Assembly (NCBI GenBank): GCA_036272935.1 | Contig: DATAXP010000147.1 | Span: 1 to 44,187, forward strand | Direction: 5' to 3' | Origin: DATAXP01 sp036272935 | GTDB taxonomy: Bacteria > Planctomycetota > Planctomycetia > Pirellulales > PNKZ01 | DNA: 44,187 nt | In this document: positions 40,069 to 44,187 of the stretch, piece after piece | Numbering within the stretch: the stretch's first letter is position 1 | Layout: each line of letters starts with the position of its first letter | Made by a program: the position numbers and the translations under genes | The notes under the pieces: model-generated | The model's database searches: none | What the model was told of the DNA's origin: nothing | The model's input: only the letters and a program-made list of their open reading frames with translations

Positions 40069-41985
40069 ATGCACTTTGTCCGGAAACTTGTGAAGCAACA
40101 CAACTTATCGGCGTTGCCTATTGGCGCGGAACTTACCGCCAGCAATCGCGTTCGATTTCGTGTTTGGGCTCCGTCGACCGACCAGGTGGCGGTCGTTCAA
40201 CAACCACCGCGGGGAGGCCATGCAACTGAAGTCACCCTTGAGCACGAGGGGGATGGATATTTTTCAACCGAAACCGATTCTAGTGCCGGCATGCATTACC
40301 GATTTCGACTCGGCGATGACGGCGACTTGTATCCCGACCCAGCGTCGCGCTTCCAGCCCGACGGGCCGTTGGGTCCGTCCGAGGTGATCGATTATCGATC
40401 CTTTGCCTGGACCGATGCCGATTGGCCCGGCGTCACGCCGCGTGAGCAGATCATCTACGAGCTGCACATCGGCACGTTCACCCGTCAGGGAACTTGGATC
40501 GCTGCCGCCGAGCAATTACCCGCACTTGCCGCCTTGGGGATCACACTGCTGGAAGTGATGCCGATCGCCGAGTTCGTCGGCCGTTGGGGCTGGAGCTATG
40601 ACGGCGTGAATTTGTTTGCCCCCAGCCATCTGTACGGCGCCCCCGACGACTTTCGGCGGTTCGTCGACACCGCGCATCGCTACGGCATCGGCGTGGTGTT
40701 GGACGTGGTGTACAACCATTTCGGCAATATTGGCTGCACGGTGCAGCACTTCGCCCGCGAGTACATCAGCGATCGTTACGAGAACGAATGGGGCGCTTCA
40801 CCTAACTTTGACGGCGAACGATCGGCCCCGGTGCGCGAGTTCTTCGTGGCCAATGTACGCCACTGGATCAGTGAATATCATCTCGACGGTCTGCGCATCG
40901 ATGCAACGCAGGCCTTTTTCGACCAGTCCAAAGAGCACATCCTTTGTGCCTTGGTACGTGAAGCACACGACACGGCAGGCTCTCGATCGATCGTCATTAT
41001 CGCTGAGAGCGAGCCGCAGGACGTGCGGTTGATCCGCCCTTGCGAGCGTGGCGGATTCGGCATGGACATGACCTGGAACGACGATTTTCATCACACCGCG
41101 ATGGTGCGCGCCACTGGACGCAGCGAAGCCTACTACACCGACTATCGGGGGCGAGCGCAAGAGTTCGCGTCCGCGTTGAAGTGGGGTTTTTTGTTTCAGG
41201 GGCAGCGATACCAGTGGCAGAAGCAACGCCGTGGAAGTCCCGCGCTCGATGCCCCCGCTTGGGCGTTCGTTAATTATCTGCAAAATCACGATCAACTGGC
41301 GAACTCCCTGGGCGGCGAAAGGCTGCAAGAGCTCACCAGCCCCGGTCGGCTGCGTGCGTTGACGGCCGTGCTGCTGCTGGGACCCGGAACGCCGTTGCTC
41401 TTCCAGGGGCAGGAGTTTGCCGCGTCGTCGCCGTTCTTGTACTTTGCCGATCCGGAAGCTGAACTGGCTGAGAAGGTGTCTGCGGGACGCCGCAAGTTTC
41501 TCAGCCAATTTCGTTCGTTGGCACTTCCGGAGATGCAACACGCGGTACCCGATCCAAGCGACTCGGCAACCTTCACGCGCTGCCGGCTCGATTTCTCGCA
41601 GCGCGAGAAGCACGCCGCCGTCTACCGACTGCATGCCGACCTGATCCGTCTGCGATGCAGCGATCCTTGTCTACGAAGCCAGGACAAGCACACTTGGCAT
41701 GGCGCTGTGCTCAGCGACGATTGCTTTCTGATGCGGCTGATCCTGGAAGATGAACAACGGCTGCTGATCGTCAACTTCGGCCCAGATCTGCATCTCGATC
41801 CTGCCCCGGAACCGTTGCTGGCTCCGCCGGCCGAGCGGCGCTGGGCAGTACAGTGGAGCAGCGAGGACGTGTGTTACGGCGGTCACGGCACTCCGGCCGT
41901 CGATACCGACGAGAATTGGCGCATTCCCAGTGAATGTGCTTTGATGTTGATCCCACGAGACCTTGAAGCGGTGGAATCGCCATGA
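40069..41985 (+). CDS. treZ: Malto-oligosyltrehalose trehalohydrolase
   Basis: GH13 enzyme that releases trehalose from maltooligosyl-trehalose. At 638 residues it is of normal length. The N-terminal CBM48-like domain contains LPIGAELTASNRVRFRVWAP. The GH13 barrel has GWSYDGVNLFAP, DVVYNHFG (region I), GLRIDATQAF with nucleophile D278, IIAESE with acid/base E313, and YLQNHDQ with D408. WNDDFHH (about 337-342) and FQGQE(F) fit TreZ. Normally partnered by TreY, which is not in the window; it is instead coupled to a debranching enzyme (ATGA 41982-41985), so it likely works on glycogen-derived maltodextrins. Confidence 0.93.
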   Translation: MHFVRKLVKQHNLSALPIGAELTASNRVRFRVWAPSTDQVAVVQQPPRGGHATEVTLEHEGDGYFSTETDSSAGMHYRFRLGDDGDLYPDPASRFQPDGPLGPSEVIDYRSFAWTDADWPGVTPREQIIYELHIGTFTRQGTWIAAAEQLPALAALGITLLEVMPIAEFVGRWGWSYDGVNLFAPSHLYGAPDDFRRFVDTAHRYGIGVVLDVVYNHFGNIGCTVQHFAREYISDRYENEWGASPNFDGERSAPVREFFVANVRHWISEYHLDGLRIDATQAFFDQSKEHILCALVREAHDTAGSRSIVIIAESEPQDVRLIRPCERGGFGMDMTWNDDFHHTAMVRATGRSEAYYTDYRGRAQEFASALKWGFLFQGQRYQWQKQRRGSPALDAPAWAFVNYLQNHDQLANSLGGERLQELTSPGRLRALTAVLLLGPGTPLLFQGQEFAASSPFLYFADPEAELAEKVSAGRRKFLSQFRSLALPEMQHAVPDPSDSATFTRCRLDFSQREKHAAVYRLHADLIRLRCSDPCLRSQDKHTWHGAVLSDDCFLMRLILEDEQRLLIVNFGPDLHLDPAPEPLLAPPAERRWAVQWSSEDVCYGGHGTPAVDTDENWRIPSECALMLIPRDLEAVESP

Positions 41986-44036
41986 GCGTAGCCATTGCGA
42001 CAGAACCGATTGTGACGCGCGTTGCCTGGTCGCCGGTCGATCACGGTCCTCCCAGCGTGCTCATCGAACGCGAGTGGTTAGCCACCAACGGGCTGGGAGG
42101 CTACGCCTCGGGCACGCTCTCGGGAGCCTGCACGCGGCGGTATCACGGCCTGCTGATCGCGGCCTTGCCGGCGCCGCTGGGTCGCATGGTGATGTTCAAC
42201 CATCTCGCGGAGGAGCTGCGCCTGCCTGGCGGCCGCAAGGTGTCTCTCGGTGCTGATGAACGTCCCGATCGCGTGATCGAGTACGACGCCGCGACCTTGG
42301 CCGAGTTTCGGCTCGAGGACGGCATGCCGGTGTGGACCTACGCCGTCGAAAACTTCCTGCTCGAAAAGCGAGTCGTGTTGCCCCACCTGCAGAACACGGT
42401 CCACGTGGTCTATCGCATGCTACGCGCGCCGGGGCCTGTGCGGTTGCGGCTGCGTCCATCGTTCGATTTTCGCTCGCATGAAGCGGCCGTCTGCGCCGGG
42501 ACCGATCATCCATACCAGGTTACGGCAATTGGCGATCGCATCGAGGTCGCCTCGCACAATCTGCCGACGCTGCGGCTGCGCATGACCGGCCCCTCGCCGG
42601 CGTTCGTGCTCGACGGTGGCCGTTACCGCGAGGTGTTCTACCGCATCGAGGCGGCGCGAGGATACGAATCGAGCGGACGTCTGTGGAACCCAGGATACTT
42701 TCGCACCAATCTCGGCAACGGCGAGCAGGCTAACCTCATCGCATCGACCGAGGAGTGGGACACGGTGCTGGCCGTCACCAGCGACGAAGCGCTCGAGGCC
42801 GAACGCGAGCGATCCGATCGACTGGTGCTGCAGGCTGATCTACGGGCCCGCGCGCAGTTGGGGGCCGAGATGACCTTGGCCGCCGACCAGTTCATCATCA
42901 TCCCGACCACGCGCAACGTCGATACCGCCCGAGCCCACGCCGCCGGCGACGAAGTCCGCACCGTGATCGCCGGCTATCACTGGTTCACTGATTGGGGGCG
43001 CGACACGATGATCAGCCTCGAAGGGCTGACGCTGGCGACCGGCCGACATCGCGAGGCCGGCTTCATCCTACGCACATTCGCCCGTTACGTGCGCGATGGC
43101 CTGATTCCCAACTTGTTTCCCGAAGGGCAGCGAGAAGGACTGTATCACACCGCCGACGCAACGCTCTGGTTCTTCCACGCGCTCGATCGTTACCTGCAGG
43201 CGACCGACGACCAGGAGACGCTGCGGCTGCTGTTTCCCACGCTCGCCGACGTTGTTGACCATCACGTGCGTGGTACGCGGTTCGGCATTGGCGTCGATCC
43301 GCGCGATGGCCTGCTGCGGCAAGGTGCCGAGGGGTATCAGCTCACTTGGATGGACGCCAAGGTCGACGGCTGGGTGGTCACGCCACGGCGAGGTAAAGCG
43401 GTGGAGATCAACGCGCTGTGGTTCAACGCGCTGCGGCTCATGGAGCGCTGGTCGCACGAGCAAGGCGATGCCGCCGGGACGGATGCTTTTGCGCGGCGTG
43501 CCGAGCAGGTTGCCAAGTCGTTCAACGCACGCTTTTGGTACGAGCAGGGGAACTACCTTTACGACGTCGTCGACGGCGAGCAAGGCGACGATCCCAAGTT
43601 CCGACCGAACCAAGTGTTTGCCATCTCGCTGCCGCATCCGGTGCTCGAAAGCGCTCGTTGGAAACCGGTGCTCGACAAGGTGGTCGAGCGATTGCTCACG
43701 CCGGTGGGGCTGCGCAGCCTGGCGCCGGGCGATCCCGATTACAAGCCGACCTACGACGGTGATCTGCGTTCGCGCGATGCGGCGTATCACCAGGGGACGG
43801 TCTGGGCGTGGCTCATCGGACCGTTCATCGATGCTTGGCTGCGCGTCAACCCGGGACGCTCAGAAGAGGCCCGGCAGTTCTTGATCGGCTTTGTCGCACA
43901 CCTGAACGAGGCGTGCGTCGGCCAGATCAGCGAGGTGTTCGACGCCGAAGCACCGTATTACCCTCGCGGCTGTGTGGCCCAGGCATGGAGCGTTGCCGAG
44001 GTGCTCCGCTGCTGGATCAAGACCGCGCCCCAGTGA
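41982..44036 (+). CDS. Glycogen debranching enzyme (amylo-alpha-1,6-glucosidase, GH133-type)
   Basis: Protein of 684 residues. The N-terminal domain has the typical EWLATNGLGGYASGT and RRYHGLLIAALP. The (alpha/alpha)6 catalytic domain starts near HWFTDWGRDTMISLEGL (about 332-347). Later segments are LFPEGQREGLYHTADATLWF, WMDAKVDGWVVTPRRGKAVE (about 456-475), a conserved ALWFNAL, and DYKPTYDGDLRSRDAAYHQG with TVWAWLIGPFIDAWL near the end. It hydrolyses alpha-1,6 branches, supplying linear chains for TreZ/TreY or phosphorylase. Start overlaps the TreZ stop. Ends 50 nt before the right repeat copy. Confidence 0.93.
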   Translation: MSVAIATEPIVTRVAWSPVDHGPPSVLIEREWLATNGLGGYASGTLSGACTRRYHGLLIAALPAPLGRMVMFNHLAEELRLPGGRKVSLGADERPDRVIEYDAATLAEFRLEDGMPVWTYAVENFLLEKRVVLPHLQNTVHVVYRMLRAPGPVRLRLRPSFDFRSHEAAVCAGTDHPYQVTAIGDRIEVASHNLPTLRLRMTGPSPAFVLDGGRYREVFYRIEAARGYESSGRLWNPGYFRTNLGNGEQANLIASTEEWDTVLAVTSDEALEAERERSDRLVLQADLRARAQLGAEMTLAADQFIIIPTTRNVDTARAHAAGDEVRTVIAGYHWFTDWGRDTMISLEGLTLATGRHREAGFILRTFARYVRDGLIPNLFPEGQREGLYHTADATLWFFHALDRYLQATDDQETLRLLFPTLADVVDHHVRGTRFGIGVDPRDGLLRQGAEGYQLTWMDAKVDGWVVTPRRGKAVEINALWFNALRLMERWSHEQGDAAGTDAFARRAEQVAKSFNARFWYEQGNYLYDVVDGEQGDDPKFRPNQVFAISLPHPVLESARWKPVLDKVVERLLTPVGLRSLAPGDPDYKPTYDGDLRSRDAAYHQGTVWAWLIGPFIDAWLRVNPGRSEEARQFLIGFVAHLNEACVGQISEVFDAEAPYYPRGCVAQAWSVAEVLRCWIKTAPQ

Positions 44037-44085
44037 CGCATGAATTCAACCACGGCCCCGTGGCCACACCGACCCGGAGGAACCG

Positions 44086-44187
44086 CAGGGCAAACGCACG
44101 TTGTTCGTGGAAGAGGATTGTTCGCAGTGTCCTTGCCGGAGTGAAGGCTAGCAGCGAAAGATTGTCCGTGGCTGGAGGCATTGTATT
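44086..44187 (-). repeat. Right copy of the 102-bp inverted repeat
   Basis: The reverse complement of 64-165 with two differences, ending exactly at the window edge. It follows the debranching-enzyme gene after a 5-bp stem hairpin (CCACG/CGTGG, 44050-44063). See the left copy for details. Confidence 0.93.

Noticed and set aside
44050..44063. Terminator after the debranching-enzyme gene
   Set aside because: The CCACG/CGTGG stem is only 5 bp and no T-run follows.
64..44187. A 44-kb composite transposon bounded by the terminal repeats
   Set aside because: No transposase lies next to either repeat copy, and the enclosed genes include ordinary chromosomal functions such as hemH and a helicase; a dispersed repeat or assembly break is simpler.

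Overview
The window looks like a chromosomal segment of a GC-rich planctomycete, probably Pirellulales-like. The reasons are a Tat-type DUF1501 protein, a type II pseudopilin-like protein, secreted single-heme cytochrome-like proteins, a Cys-ended ferrochelatase and many long antisense shadow ORFs typical of high GC. This is inference from gene content; no rRNA, tRNA, CRISPR array or complete insertion sequence was seen. A 102-bp sequence at 64-165 recurs inverted at 44086-44187 (100/102 identical), so the window is bracketed by a dispersed inverted repeat.

Layout. (1) 0.3-2.3 kb: UvrD/PcrA helicase. (2) 2.4-9.8 kb, minus strand: an eight-gene surface-glycan operon with methyltransferase, PglD-like acyltransferase, beta-propeller glycosidase-like protein, FemAB/GNAT protein, nucleotide-sugar 3,4-ketoisomerase, DegT aminotransferase, polyprenol-type GT2 and GT87 membrane glycosyltransferase. 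Together they suggest synthesis and transfer of a 3-acylamino-3,6-dideoxyhexose. (3) 10-15.8 kb: DUF1501 protein, an antitoxin gene followed by a truncated MazF/PemK toxin, ferrochelatase, a cNMP-binding/patatin fusion and a pseudopilin. (4) 15.9-18.3 kb: a metal-homeostasis locus with a ZIP transporter divergent from an ArsR/SmtB-type zinc sensor, a His-rich protein and a Fur/Zur-type regulator. A 15-bp tandem repeat duplicates the end of the Fur gene. (5) 18.4-21.6 kb: a subtilase remnant, then three translationally coupled genes for secreted proteins, two with one CxxCH heme motif each.

(6) 21.65-37.93 kb: a compact, co-directional, phage-derived head-tail locus. It encodes a small protein, a ParB-like domain protein, an ABC-ATPase-GNAT fusion, small and large terminase, portal, a small YezD-like protein, head protease/scaffold, decoration protein, major capsid, connectors, tail tube and several tail/fibre proteins, one with a frameshift. 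No integrase, replication, lysis or tape-measure gene is recognisable. It could be a domesticated particle or gene-transfer-agent-like locus, or a decaying prophage. The fusion protein and the adjacent heme-protein genes are its most unusual parts. (7) 37.9-38.9 kb: a divergent XRE regulator and small ORF, with a strong promoter whose spacer is a perfect palindrome and which would give a leaderless mRNA. (8) 39-44 kb: a GT2-like protein and a coupled pair, malto-oligosyltrehalose trehalohydrolase and glycogen debranching enzyme, for alpha-glucan/trehalose metabolism.
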